Shown in pieces: positions 46,938-60,064 of a stretch of 64,000 nucleotides of DNA; the stretch's first letter is position 1, and every line of letters begins with the position of its first letter. The stretch comes from Cephalotrichum gorgonifer. Lineage: Eukaryota; Ascomycota; Sordariomycetes; Microascales; Microascaceae. The notes beneath the pieces were generated by a model that searched no databases, was not told the origin of the DNA, and worked only from the letters and a program-made list of their open reading frames with translations. The position numbers were made by a program, and so were the translations under genes. The stretch is taken from positions 1,569,195 to 1,633,194 of the forward strand of contig ONZQ02000006.1 of the NCBI GenBank assembly GCA_900312665.1. Reading direction: 5' to 3'.

Positions 46938-48036
46938 CGAGGGATGCGGGGAGAGAGAGCCAAGTCGAATTAAGATGGGTGGCCCAACCCCCCCCCCCCG
47001 CAGCGCCCAACCCTTAGCCCGGAGCCTGGCAATTTACTGGACGGAGGCGAGGCATGCGAGTTACGTTGTTTCGGAGGATGCGTTGTGTTGTCACGATTAT
47101 GACGACAACGACGCCCGGCGTTGCGATGTCAAGGGCGGGCAAGGAAGGTGTATTCAGCGGAAGAGCTTGTCCTGCTATGAAGGAAAGAATGAGACGGAGA
47201 CCTCGCGCTATAAGCCGAGTTTGAGGAGAATCAGTCCAGACCTGTTCTTGGAAACTACCACCGTCGTCCCCCAGTGGAAGTGGGAGGGTGGAATAGCGCA
47301 TATTTAGCCAGCATGAAGTCTAGTACAATGATACAGATGACTTGACATACTATTATCCTGCTTCTGCGCATCCTATTTCGCGTTCCCTCCCCCATACTTA
47401 CGAGTAAAAAGGTACAGGGATAAAAGCTTGTTTGTTCGATGGTAAGATAACTATTGATGGGGATAACTAAATATGTCAATAGCATAAGATCGGCAATTTG
47501 TGACTATAATACACTTGGTTTCTACGAAATCCGCACTGAATGAAGCTGTCGCTCGAATCATCCGTACTCGTAAGGTCGCCTTCATCAGACAACCAGACCT
47601 CGTTCGGTTCGTCCCGCCGTGGAGTACGAGGACTATTATTAGACTCCACCAGAGAAAGCTTCTAGTCCAGCCATGAGGTGTGCGAGGGGTCAGCGTCAGC
47701 GGCTGTTGCTCTCCCTTGACCCCACCTACCCACCTGCCCGCACTGACCAGAGCAAGAGCCACCCATGGAGGGGGAGAAAGCTCTGACCCGCTGACCAATG
47801 AGGAGCGTCACCAACAGGACCATCGAAAGACCTAGAACCCAGAGGTGCCGCCTGCTGCAGCCTTCCAATGTGCAAACAGTCAGTCTGGTTATCTCCAACA
47901 TTCCCCCTCCCAGACCCAGACCACGCACGGCATTCAACATTGTTCTGTTCTACTTCCCTTTCTATTGTCCTCCATTCCTCCGTGACCCCTCGAATATCAT
48001 CCAACCCCCTCAACCTACACATTAGACTATATCACC
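46938..48036. other. Intergenic region between RPC34 and STI1
   Basis: No gene seen. A C run lies at about 46989. The last 250 bases, upstream of STI1, are pyrimidine-rich. A CCAAT at about 47795 is a possible promoter element. I could not find a clean heat-shock element. Confidence 0.6.
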
Positions 48037-50043
48037 ATGTCGGCCGACGAGCTCAAGGCTCAGGGCAATGCTGCCATTGCCGCCAAGAACTTTGACGAAG
48101 CCATGTAAGTTGAGTTCCACAAAGAGCTGTCATATCTTTAGGGGAAAGGGAGGGAGTCAAAGCAGCTGACTGTTACCAGTGACAAGTTCACCCAGGCTAT
48201 CGCTCTGCAGCCCGAAAACCACATCCTCTACAGCAACCGCTCCGCCGCCTACGCATCCAAGAAGGAGTGGTCCAGCGCCCTCGCGGACGCCGAGAAGACG
48301 ACCGAGATCAAGCCTGACTGGGCCAAGGGCTGGGGTCGGAAGGGAGCTGCCCTGCACGGAAAGGGTGACCTCATTGGTGCCTCCGACGCATACGAGGAGG
48401 GCCTGAAGGTCGACCCCAACAATGCTCAGATCAAGAGCGGACTGGAGTCGGTGAAGAAGGCGATGGATAGCGAGGGTGAGTAGGAGCTGCCCCATTATCA
48501 GCTTGCTCTCTCCCCCATTCTGCGGCCAATATTCGAGCTCTCCCAAAACTGACTTGCAAGAAACAGGTGCCGGACCCGGTGCTGGACTGGCGAACCTCTT
48601 CAGCGACCCCAACCTGATCGCCAAGCTCGCCTCGAACCCCAAGACCTCCCCCCTCCTCGCTGACCCGTCCTTCATGGCAAACCTTAAGAAGTTCCAGGGC
48701 GACCCCAGCAACGCACAAGACCTGTTCTCCGACCCGAGGATGATCCAGGTTCTCGGCGTCCTGATGGGCGTGGACATGGACGTCGCCAGCCCCGGTGATC
48801 CTAGGTTCGCGGGCCAGTCTTCCGGGCAGGACGAGCCCATGACCGACGCCCCCCCGCCCCCCAAGCCCGCCGCGAAGACGGAGTCGAAGCCCGCGCCCGC
48901 GCCGGAACCTGAGCCGGAGGAGGAGCTCGACGAGGAGGCCCTGGAGAAGAAGAAGGCGAAGGAGGCCGCCGACAAGGAGAAGGCTCTAGGCACGGAGAAC
49001 TACAAGAAACGCAACTTCGACGAGGCGATCGCGCACTACACCAAGGCGTGGGAGCTCCACAAGGACATCACCTACCTCAACAACCTGGGCGCTGCCCACT
49101 TCGAGAAGAAGGACTACCAGGCGTGTATCGACACCTGCACGAAGGCCGTCGAGGAGGGCCGGAACATGTTCGCCGACTTCAAGATCATCGCCAAGAGCTA
49201 CGCCCGCATCGGCACCGCCTACGAGCGCCTGGGCGACCTGGCCCTCGCCATCGAGAACTACCGCAAGTCCCTGACCGAGCACCGCACCCCCGACGTCGTG
49301 AGCAAGCTCAGGGCCGCCGAGCGCAACAAGATCGAGGCCGCGCGCACCGCCTACATCGACCCCGAGAAGGGCGAACTCGCGCGCGAGGAGGGAAACAAGA
49401 AGTTCAAGGAGATGGACTACCCCGGCGCCGTGGCCGCCTACACTGAGATGACCAAGCGCATCCCCGACGACCCGAGGGGCTACAGCAACCGCGCGGCGGC
49501 CTTCCTCAAGCTCCTGGAGCTGCCCAGCGCGCTCGAGGACTGCGATACGGCGATCAAGAAGGACCCCAAGTTCATCCGCGCGTACATCCGCAAGGCGTCG
49601 GTGTACCAGGGCATGAGGAAGTACTCCGAGGCTGTGGACGCCTGCGACGAGGCGCTCAAGGTCGACGCCGAGTTCCACAACGGTGCTAACGCGCGGGAGA
49701 TCGAGGCGCTGCAGCAGAAGGCGTTCGGAGCCATGTACTCCGCCCGGGAGAACGAGACGGAGGAGCAGACTAGGGAGAGGCTCCAGAGGGATCCCGAGGT
49801 GAGTTTTTTTTCTTTTCCCCGCCCCGGCTTATATACTTCCGGTGGCTGCCAAGTATCATTTCGTGTTGTTAACAGACGTTCCTTGGACAGATTATGGCCC
49901 TCATGCAGGACCCCGTCATGCAGACCATCCTCCAGCAGGCGCAGTCCAACCCCGCCGCCCTCCAGGAGCACATGCGGAACCCCGCCATCAAGTCCAACAT
50001 CCAGAAGCTCGTCGCTGCGGGTGTCATCCGCGTTGGGCGGTAA
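48037..50043 (+). CDS. STI1: Hsp70/Hsp90 co-chaperone Sti1 (Hop)
   Basis: A cytosolic adaptor that holds Hsp70 and Hsp90 together and passes clients between them. Four exons (48037-48104, 48180-48475, 48567-49798, 49891-50043) join in frame to 582 residues, normal for the family. In order: TPR1 (MSADELKAQGNAAIAAKNFD), DP1 (NLFSDPNLIAKLASNPKT), a Pro/Lys/Glu linker, TPR2A (ALGTENYKKRNFDEAIAHY), TPR2B (AREEGNKKFKEMDYPGAVAAY) and DP2 (IMALMQDPVMQTIL) with the end AAGVIRVGR. The acceptor at 49890 is preferred over 49875 because it gives the usual RDPEIM junction. Codon preference is very strong, as expected for an abundant protein. Confidence 0.97.
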
Positions 50044-50776
50044 AGGAAGCCTCGGTCCGACTGTGGTTAGGACGTAGGGGTTGTTTTATATCCGGGGATT
50101 GCCCAGGCCTTGAGATGCAATACGGCTGAGTTTAAGTTTGGCGATGAGGGTTGTGCTGGCATGTGTGGTAGTGGGGAGTCATTTGGAGGGTGGGAAAATG
50201 AGGGAAAAGAGCGAGAGAGGAGGCGGTTTTGTAATGATTAGTACGATATATGAAGAGAAACACCGTTTTCAAATCATTAGTGGCGATGCCCGGGAACATG
50301 GCTTGGAGCCTGTTCCAAGACGGGAGATACTAGCGTGGGAGTAATAGAGCCGATCTGGCTGAGTACACGGGGCTTATTATACCCAAAAACAATACTGAAG
50401 CTGGAGAGAGAAATCCCCCCTACGTCTCGATCGTATCTTATCGTAAGTGTATAACCGTAAATATCGGACTAATATTAATCGAACCTGGCAAAAAAAAAAA
50501 AAAAAGGAAGAGTGAACAAAGTAGAAAAGCAGAATCCCAACCCACGAAAACTCCATCCCTGAGAACTATAGAGGCCAAGAGGAAAACATCGGGAAGCAAC
50601 GCGTAAAAGAAAAGGGACAGGGGAAACGGGGGAAAGGGGTGAAGAACAAGGCAAAACAGGACTCTCTTGACCGAGTTACACACGCTCGCGGGCTCCGGGG
50701 TCCCTTTATACCGAGAGACTTACACGCTCTCCGAGACTCCCACGCGACTTATACGCCCCTTACCCCTCTCACTTGA
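50044..50776. other. Convergent intergenic region
   Basis: 3' sequence between STI1 and MTC1, with a poly-A run at about 50490-50505. No gene seen. Confidence 0.7.
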
Positions 50777-52464
50777 TTAGATCAGACCCGCGCGGGCGGC
50801 CTCGCCGCCGCCCTCGCCCACCACCTCCTCCATCCTCTTCTTCCCCTTTCCGATCCCACCCTCGCCGACGCCCATGCGCCTAGCGACGTACCTCTGCGCC
50901 ACGATGCCGACGGACAGCGAGAGCGTCTCCTCGACCCACTCGGCCACCCATTCCCTCGGGTCGACGCCGCCGCTCTCGATGATCTCGCGGATCTCCTCGG
51001 GCGTGGAGGCCGACACGACGCCGTCCTCGCTCTCGTCGTCGTCGTCACCAGCCTCCTCGCTAGTGGGCGTGAGCGGCGGCGGGGCGTCCAGCCAGCGGGC
51101 CCAGCGGGCGGGGAGGGCCTGCGAGAGGGCGGAGTACTCGATCTCGTGGACGGGGTCGAGAATGAATATCGCGAAGAGCACGCGCTCGTCGGCGTCGCGG
51201 TGGCTCTGCACGACGCTGTCCTCCTCCGCCTTCTCCTCCGCCGACGCGCGCGCGAAGAGCTGCGCGGCCGGGTCGTCAGACACACCGACGGCCTGCACGG
51301 AGAGGAACAGGTCCGAGGTGCGCACGGGGTTCGAGGAGGAGAGCGGCTCGGTGGCGAGGCGGCGCGCCTCCTCGAGGCCGCCCCGCGTGGAGAAGTACTC
51401 GGCGGCGTAGCCCTCCGCGTTGGCGCGGCAGAGCTTCGTGCCCTCAACTAGGCCCTTGACGACGCCCATGTCGCGCGCGGGCGAGGTGGAGCGCCACCAG
51501 GGCCCGTCGCGCCAGGCGGGGGGCTCCGGGCCGGAGCGCCGGGCCGTGTTCTCGCGGCCGCGCTGGATGACGAGGAGGTCGCCACCCTCGACCTGCGACA
51601 TGACGCGGGAGAAGACGGAGTGGATCATCGGGTCGAGGGAAGGGTAGCCGGTGAGGTCGTGGGTGATGTGGATGTGGAGGCGCTCGTGGGAGGAGATGGG
51701 CGGGGCGAGGGTGTGCAGGATGTTGGTGAAGGTTGGGAGGGCACGGTGGCGGAGTTCGTCCCCTGCATCGTTTGTGTTAGTCGGGGGTTTTAGGTCGTGT
51801 ATGTATTATTGCCGAGGGAGTGTGCAAAGGCACAATATAAAGAGGGAGAGATGGGACGGGGCATAGGGAAAGAGGGGGAAAGCTGTAACTTACCGAATCC
51901 ACGGAGTGCACCAACGTTCCCGCGTACCTGATCCGCCCACTTCTTCGCCTCCTCGTGCTGCTGCAGGTCCTTAACCGCTGCCTCGGCCGTCTTCATCGCG
52001 GCCGAGGCATGCGTGAAGATGCTCCCCCACCACCCGCCGCCCTCAGCCTGAGTCTGAGCCTGAGCCTGCTCTCCCGCCTCCGCCACCGCGGCGGCGGCCG
52101 CAGCCACTGCCGCCTTCTTCTCCCCGCCCTGCAGCTCCGAGCTCGTGGCGCTGGGGGTGAAGCTCGCCCTCAGCGACCGGGAGCTATCGGTCGACTTCCG
52201 GCCCGCGCTAGCAGCACCCTGCTTGTCGTCCGACCTCCGGGCCGCCGCCCCGCCATCCTTGTTGGGGCGCGGGGTGTGGGGTCGGGAGGTCGCCGGCTGC
52301 AGCTCGTTCTCGAGCTCGGCGAGGATGTCGGTGTCGGCGGCACTTGCCTTCGAGGCAACGGTCTTCTTGGCGGTCGTCGGGGCCTTCTTGCCGCTGTCCG
52401 TGATACCCTCGAAGAGGGAGTCGAAGTCGTCGGTCGGGTCGGCCTTGGTTCGCTTGGTCGCCAT
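50777..52464 (-). CDS. MTC1: Maintenance of telomere capping protein 1-like
   Basis: A fungal cytosolic protein; yeast Mtc1 was named for a genetic effect on telomere capping and is associated with coated vesicles, and its molecular role is unclear. Exons 52464-51894 and 51762-50777, intron GTAAGT to TGCAG, give 518 residues. The conserved start has DDFDSLFEGI and ILAELENEL. Then come an Ala/Gln-rich segment and GGGWWGSIF, a typical family motif, followed by AEAAVKDLQ. After the intron come SHERLHIHITHDLTGYPSLD and the long C-terminal domain with DVLVIQ-like LLVIQRG, RDMGVVKGLVEG and YVARRMGVG. The order and length match fungal members. Confidence 0.9.
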
Positions 52465-55152
52465 CTTTAACTGTGCCCCTTGGGCGTTTTGGTGCTCGGG
52501 TGGGTGTGTAGTTTTCGGGAGGGCGGCAGTATGGGATAGAATAGCTGTCTAGGATGTCGGATGTGTTTACGAGTATTAATACACCTCGTACGGAGCTTGC
52601 GTGCTGCTTGTTTCATGGACAGCTGAGGTCGAGGTTATGGTAGGCAGGATCTCCACCGGACTGCGTCAAGTCACGGGATGGGTGGACCCCACTTGAACTT
52701 GGCTGCCAAATGTGGCGGGTTGGCAACGGTCCATGTATTATTCGGCGGGTGATACATGGGACGAATTGATATTTGTTATGCCGTACTCCACACCCCAAAC
52801 TGGCAAATGGTCCATGATCATCATACTTGAAGAGTTATACAATGTTTCAGTACCCCCCTGGAGACATTTCCATGCTTTCATAAGACAGCAGTAAACCTCT
52901 CCACACTTGATACCCGCCACCAAACTTCCTAGAAGAAAATTACCCTCTCTTCGATAACCGGCGCTTTTAAGACACGCCAGATTCATAGGAGTAGATCCAT
53001 ATTCCGTGATGTAGGTGCTTTTATTAGTGCGACCGGTGGCGGACACTGTGGGGAGGGCCTCCTCTCCGTACATGGCGACGCTAGCCAGAAGAGGAAATCG
53101 AGTGGAGAATGGGTGGGCTTCTGCTATTGGCCATCCCTGTTGTGCATGTGTCGTCCCAGCTTGCCAAAGTACGTACGTCTTTTGCGTGCAGCCAAAACCA
53201 CACGTGGGGAGCTTAAATCTCTGTAGGTCTCGTACAAGCACACATCAAGCGGCCGGCGTTTTATGGGAAGAGCACCATCATGGAAGGCATCTGCTCTCTG
53301 GGGCCGTTGGTGTATGGATAATTCCTGGGTCCAATGTTGGTTGGCTTGGGTGCAAGAGAGAACCTCCACAAGGGGCTACGGGCTCGAGGTACATGCTTCT
53401 TGGGTATAGGCTCAAGATCTGGGACCCTGTGTATGAAAATACAGTGCTCTGTATAGTGCGAAAACACACCAGCCACGCCGCCACGTTTCCCTTCTAGCAA
53501 TAGTGATGGTCGCTCCAGAAGAAGCCCGATCTTGAGCCGGTTTAGTTTTTACTGGGTAGAATACGGTGGTAGAATCAAAGAATACAATTAATTTGAATAC
53601 AACTCTTCCAATATCATTTTTGACATGATACCGCGCCGTATTTGGGACGCACCTTCCCCAATTCTTCAAACACAATAATACGCCGTCAATAGGCTGCGGA
53701 TTTGAGCACCTCCGAGCCGAGTCTTAGCCACACTGTATAAACGGGATTTTGCGCTCGAGCCAATAAAAAGTCGGGACTGCAGGCGTCTTAGTGGCCCAAG
53801 GTACCTCGCACGGTACCTCACACCATTGTACTGGATCGAATCCGGCTGAGGCTCGGCCATCCATCCTGCCATTCTGCTTCTGGCCTCACACTCGTACTCC
53901 GTGCTCTGACTTGCACGAGACGGCAGCCCTTTTCGATATCGCCATCCACCCCTCCCGTCGTGCACGCATCATTTCGAAGCGTTCTAGACGCGGTTGTATA
54001 ATCGCTCCGCTTCCTATTCATCAACTCCATTCAATTATTTGCCGCGTCGCCGTTTGCGGTTGACGGGTTCGCCCAGCGCGCTCCACGCGAAAGGTTGGTC
54101 TAATTTTCTCGCCTCTCTCCTGTCACCTCACCCATTATTTCCCCAGACAGGCTGAAGCCAACACGCATCACATTCTCTGCCTCTACTTCCCTATCACGCC
54201 CTCACTCCATAACATACACACGCACACACGCCTTCCCACGTCCTCGCTGCGATATTCATCTGCGTGCAGACCAGCCAGTAGTGGGCTGTTTCATCTTCTC
54301 TTTCATCTCTCCCTCTTTCAAATCCTTTTTCTGCATCTATATCCGAGCGAGCCTTTCCGGTCTCATTTCCTTTCCCACCCGTTTTCCTTGTTCCATCACC
54401 AAACATCCAACGCATTCCACTCTTTGGAGCCTGCTCTCGAGTGGCCATCGGGGGATTCCCTGTTGCGTGTTTATCATTCAGTATGTGATGGTTTCTTCCC
54501 TCCCCCTGTCAGATATTGCCCACAGCCACATTCCGCCTCACCCACATAATTAGCTCTTCGGCTCTGGTCTGATACACGACGACGACGACGACGTCGATGA
54601 AGAGCAGAGTGACTGTCAAGCGACATTACTCTGGGCAGAGACGATTCATTGTCGATTTGCGCAAGCGCCGAGTACAAAACAGCACGCACTTCCCGTCGCT
54701 AACTATCCTTTCCCCCCTTCCCAGCTCACCTCCTACACTTTTCCTGTTTCCCGTCTTACTTCCGTCACTCTGAGAATTTGGTATCTCGTTCTGCCAAGCC
54801 AAGTCTCAGTCCAATCACCGTTCACCACCACAACCTCGACGCATAACCACCTACAACTTTTAACCTCAACCCAAATCAAGACGTCCTCTCCCACCTCATC
54901 CGCGCTCATTCATTTTACTATTGTTCATTGCACAATCCCTTTAACGTAAACGGATACCTTCGCTCCTGTCCCCGCTGCATCCGGCCGCGCGCACGCCCAC
55001 ACACACTCACTCACTGCGACGGTGGCTTTTCATTCAAATCCTAACCAGCTTTATAGCATCATCCTACGCCTGCCCACAGCCACGCAAGCTGTGTCGGCGA
55101 CGTAACATCATTTCAGCCTAGGTACTGCCTTGGCTGCCGCATTGTCACCAAG
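52465..55152. other. Long intergenic region and leader of the AT-hook-like gene
   Basis: No supportable gene. 52465-53800 contains frames on both strands without domain support. From about 53880 the DNA is pyrimidine- and CA-rich up to 55152, with an (ACG)n run near 54578-54592. That is typical of a long promoter and 5' leader for the plus-strand gene at 55153. Confidence 0.6.
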
Positions 55153-58100
55153 ATGAATCCGTCGCGAGGGGGAAAGGCGCGACCCGGCCGCCCTCGCAAG
55201 ACCACGCCCGGCAGCGCCGCCCCTGTTACCCAGGCGGCAGACTTCATGGAGAGTGTCACGCCCACCCAGTCGCCTAACTACGCCAACGACCGCACCCCGC
55301 AAACTGTCCCCCAGGACAGAAAGGTCTCGGGCCCGCGGAAGCAGTCATACCCTTCCAGGCTCACTCCCGGCGGCCATAAGTTAATCGCCGAGGAGAGGGA
55401 GAAGGACAGGCAACGAAAGGACACCTGGGGAAGCTCCTTCAGCGAGGGCGAGGATTTCGACGACGCCAACCGGGAGGCCAACCGAAAAGGCGGCCACTCG
55501 CTCCGCAAGAGGGCTAGGGTCGACTACTCGTCCGAGTACATCGACGACGAGCTCGGTGCTCGCAGCAAGGCCCAGCCAACCCCGGCCCCGCGGGGCCGCA
55601 AGAGGAAATCCGGTATCGACGACGACCTCGATCATGAGACTGGCCACGTCCACAGGCGGCGCGCCACGGAGAACTGGCGATCCGATCCGTCTCCCCGCCG
55701 CAAGTACCCCGCGCGCAGGAGCATAGGGCCGGGATCGTACGCGGAGCTCGCCGATGAGAAGGATGCCCTCGACACTATCGAGGTCGGCGGCCGAGTTCAG
55801 TTCGATGACTCCCCCGAGCAGGCGGAGGAACAGGAGTACCGGGACGCGACCCCGCCATCGCCGTCGCCGAAGACGGAACCGAAGAAGGAGCCGGAGAGGT
55901 TCTTGATAGGGATCCCAATTCCTGCGAGCCTCATGACGGGTGACGTGAGGCTGCCCGGGTTTACGAAATCGCCCGACATCTTCGAGGCATCTGCTCATGC
56001 TGCACCGGTACCTGAAGAGACGGTATCCCCCAAGCAAATGCCGGCTGCGGAAGCAGAGGCTGGACAAGAGGATGCTGGTATTCCCCCCAATATCGACGGC
56101 GAGGGTACCAAGGCAGACACAAGCTCCGACCAGGTAGCGTCTGCACAGGCAGAACCCACGCCAGCAGCGCCTGAGAAGGAGGAAGCTGCGCCGGTGGAGG
56201 TCGCCCCAAAGGAGGCGTCACAGCGTGCACCATCCGACACTGCACCAACTGACACCAAGCCAGTTGTGCCCGAACCTGCGGAGGCCGTAATGAAGGACGC
56301 TGTACCAGCAGTGGCTGAGCAGCCCGAGACGGCACCAACGGAGGCTGCGTCGGTGGAGCCTGAAGTCTCTTCTCATCTCATCAGCAGCGTCAAGACGGAC
56401 ACACGCCCAGAGTCTTCCGCCCGAGACGAAGCTGAATTACAGAAGCAGGGGTCGCCCGCAAAAGAGGAAACCCAACTCCACACGAGAAGGAATTCTGCAC
56501 CCGGATTACCTAGCCCGGCACCGATCACCTCGGGGTCAACGGATGCTGTGGACCTACTGGGTCGTCGATGGAAGGAGTTTGAGGACCTGGAACCGACATC
56601 TGGTCCTGTCTCGGCGATTACACTTCAGGAGATAGAACCTGCCCTTGACGCTAAAACTGCCGACTCTGGTATCAAAACCGTGGAAGCCGTCGAGGTCGTC
56701 GAAGCCGTCGGCACCCCTGGGCCCGCGCTTGAACCCGCACCAAAACTTGAGGCTATTCCCGAGCTTATTCTCACGCCTGCTGTTGAGTCTGAGGCTATGC
56801 CCGAGACCGCGCCCGTGGCCATTCCCGAGTCTAAGCCTGAGGCTCTTCCCGAGCCTGCTCCTAGGCCCATCATGGTGCCCGAGTCCATGCTAGTGTCTGA
56901 ACCTGAGGCTATTTCTGAGCCCGTTCCCGAACCTTCTCCTAGCCTTCAAGTCGACGGTGCTACTGAGGCTAGAGAGAGCTCAGCTTCTGAGAGTTTCCAG
57001 GAGGCGACTGAGGCTAGAGAGAGCTCATCCTCGGAGAGTTTCCAGGACGCTACTGAGGCTGCGGAGGCCACCGAACTTGAGCCTCCTGTTGATGTTACCG
57101 CATCCACGGAGGATCAATTCCCCAAAGGTAGCAAGGTCCACATCATCGCCATTGAGACCACCGATAAAACGATCGAACCGATCGTTGAGACAAAGTCGTC
57201 CGCCCCTGCCAAACCCTGGTCGCATCTCACTCCCCACGTTGCTGGCCTGTGGACCATGCAGCCCGAAAGCCGATTACCCCAAGCCACCCAAGCGAACGAC
57301 TCCTTCACTAGTAAGGGATCGTCCACTCCCTCGACCAAGGCTGCCGAGACGAACGGAGAGCCCGCCGTGAATGGTGACAACGCCGACGTCCCTCACGAGA
57401 TGGACGAAGACGGTGATGAACCCATCGAGTCCGTCGCTGTCTCTCCGCGCGCCGAGACGCCCACGATGGGGTCGCCTGTTCCCGAGCTAAACCACGCCAC
57501 CGCGGCCGACAGCCCTGCCGCGGACGAGGATGATGAGGCCGTCGACGAGGTCGAGGAAGTGTCGGAAGGGCCGCCCCAGACCCAGCGTTTCTACAAATAC
57601 CCTCGCCTCAGGGATCCGGATGAGTTTGGCGACGTCATCCAGCATTTCAAGGACATGCCAACGGAAGACCTCTACGAAATGTGCGGCTTCGTGGACGAGA
57701 CGCTCGTGGCCCTTCAGAAAGAGTATCTCATGCTTGGCGCTATCGTCGATGACTTTGAGAACGTCGAGCGACGAAAGGCGCACGACGAGGCCTACGAACA
57801 GCTCGAGAAGCGGGGCGCCAAGGTCAGCCGGAAGACCTTCGTGCTCAAGGGTTACCGAGCCCCGATGACGGAGGAGGAGAAGGAGACGGCGTATCAGCGG
57901 CACCAGGATCGGATCCAAGCAGCCGCATACGGGTTCCGGTACGACAGCCACCAGTCCAAGGTCGGAAAGCAGGACCCGGCCCTTCAACGGCTAATTGGCG
58001 GCAGTGATGATGGTGAGCCCAGGAGGACGCTTCGCAGCGACCCCTCTAGATCGGCGAAGGCAACCGAGGCCGCGGACGAGGTCCCCGCCGTCCCGGGCAA

Positions 58101-59477
58101 GCGGGTCCGGAGGCCACGAGAGCTCTTTGACCCGGTCGCTGCTACTAGTAGAGGCTCGACTCCCGTGCCGACTAGGCGTAAGAGGGGCGGGAGGGCTACG
58201 AGTGCCGATGTGGAGGATAGTCCCATCAACGGTGTAGACCATAACGGGCACCTCGGCAACGGTGTCTCGCATCCCCTTGCGTCTAGCTTCTCCCAACCTG
58301 AGAAGCCCAAGCGTGGCCGCAAGCGAGAAGCCGAGCCTGCTGGTCACGAAGTCGGCGAGGGTGCCATGCTTCCACCGCCGCCCCCGAAGCGTATTCGTCG
58401 CGCGAGCACCAAGGCGCAACTGGCGGCCGAGGAGGGACACGTGGTCGGTCACGAGCACCAGGCGGTATTCCCCGCCACTCCTCTCGCTCCCGCACCCCCG
58501 GCCACCCCAGTCGAGACTTTCGCCGAGTCCGTCGAGTCCCCGCCGAAGAAGCGCATCGTCACGCTCAAGACCAAGGCTAAGAGCTTCCGCGCGCTGTCCC
58601 GCGCCCTAGCCGCCGCGGCACCCGCGGACAGCAGCGCGCAGGAGGAGCGTCCCACGACCTCGTCGTCGACCAACAGCTCCGGGGCGGGCGACTGGTCTGC
58701 ATATCGGCAGAAGAGGCGGCGCAAGACGAGGGATTACGATGATGAAGAGGCCGACTACGAGGAGGGCGGGCCAGGTGTACAGAAGGCGAAGCGCGCGAGG
58801 AAGGTCACGAAGAAGGCGGAGGAGAGCGTGGCGGATAACACTCTCCAGCTGCCTTCAATCCACGACGGCGTGGTACCGGAGTATCACCACCAGCACCAGC
58901 CCGGCCACCACCAAGGGCCCAGCGGCGCGCAGGCGACGCCCGCCAAGGGGCGGATCAGGCTCGTCAAGCCCGGTGGTAGTGTGGCTGGTGGAGCCAGTGT
59001 GGCTGTCGCGCCGGCGGCCGCCTCGCCCGTTGGTGCCAATGGGGTACCGGTCGTGGAGGACGCGGCGACGAAGAAGAAGAGGAAGGCGGCTCAAAAGGCG
59101 AAGCAGCTCGAGGAGGCGCAGGGGGAGCTGAGCGCGCAGGAGTATGCGGCGCTGAGTAAGAGCGAGAAGATGAGCCACTCGATGAAGAGTGAGTGCCCCC
59201 GTTTCTCTTTATACTTCATGTCCACCCAGCTTTATAGCTTTGTTTTTCCGTCGACGGTTCTGGTAGATGAGAAGATGCTAACTATATCGCGTACGTAGGT
59301 CGCTGGGCGAGCGGATCGATGCAGCAGGCGGTCGATAAGCGGAAGGCCACGCTCGCGAAGAAGAAGGCGGCCAAGGCGGCCGGGCCACCGGGGACCGCGG
59401 ATGGGTCACCCGAGGCGAATAGCGAGGAGGGAAAGGAGGTGGAGGTTGGGGCCGGGGGGGTTGGGGCGGCGGTCTAA
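55153..59477 (+). CDS. Large AT-hook-like nuclear protein, function unknown
   Basis: I do not recognise a named protein. Two exons (55153-59188 and 59299-59477; donor GTGAGT, acceptor GTACGTAG) give 1404 residues. The N terminus has an AT-hook-type GRPRK (about 13-17), then basic nuclear-localisation clusters (LRKRARVDY, RGRKRKSG). Residues about 260-790 are low-complexity Ala/Pro/Glu/Ser sequence, with imperfect repeats of Pro-Glu-Ala type and a tandem unit TEARESS-ESFQ (56960-57056). A folded, apparently conserved region spans about 810-945, with FYKYPRLRDPDEFGD, YEMCGFVDETLVALQKEY and VLKGYRAPMTEEE. The C terminus is Lys-rich with SEKMSHSMKS joined to RWASGSMQQAVDKRK. The layout suggests a chromatin-associated scaffold or remodelling-complex subunit; that is inference. 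The start is the first ATG after the long leader. Confidence 0.8.
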
Positions 59478-60064
59478 TATAGAGGAGGAAAATGACGGTT
59501 CTACCTATACACGGAGCCCGTACGGGGCCCGTACGGAATAATATCCTCGGAGTGTATGTTGACAGGTTTCCTTGCATACCAACCAGGAAGCGGAAGGGGA
59601 AAAGCGAGGAAGGAAAGCGGCGGCGAAGAAGGCATTTGCTCCCAAAATATCATCAGCCGGGAAGGGGGAAAGGGGGGGCTGAATTATAGTTGCTTGGCGT
59701 CGGGGTTCTGGAATTTGGAAGAAAAGGGGGAGGGATGGTTTGGTTTGGTTTTGCGGGTTTAACATAACATAGCGTCTCGATTGTTGTCTTCGTTGGCTAC
59801 TCTCTTTTCTTTTGTTGGTTGTTTTTTTTGTTTCTATGCCGGGAAGGGAGAGAAAAGGGGGGGAAGGGGGGAACAGTTTGCTCGAGGGCTCATGGGCTTG
59901 ATGGGGGATGAGATGTAAACGAGAGAAGAGAGAAGAGGTAACAAGTGATTTTGTAGGGCTTGATTGAGTTTATGTTTCTTCCGTGTGTATTCCTCCGCTG
60001 CGTCCCTGGTCTAGTTCTAACATCGTTGGGGGTTCGGTTGTGAGGTACTACGAGTATGAACGAT
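59478..60064. other. Convergent intergenic region
   Basis: 3' sequence of the AT-hook-like gene and the far end of the kinase-like pseudogene. Purine-rich, with T and G runs near 59820-59870. No gene seen. Confidence 0.7.

Noticed and set aside
48986..49678. 230-codon open frame antisense to STI1
   Set aside because: A mirror of the strongly biased STI1 codons; no independent support.
52738..53241. 167-codon minus-strand frame
   Set aside because: No signal peptide, domain or codon preference; lies in the long promoter side of two genes.
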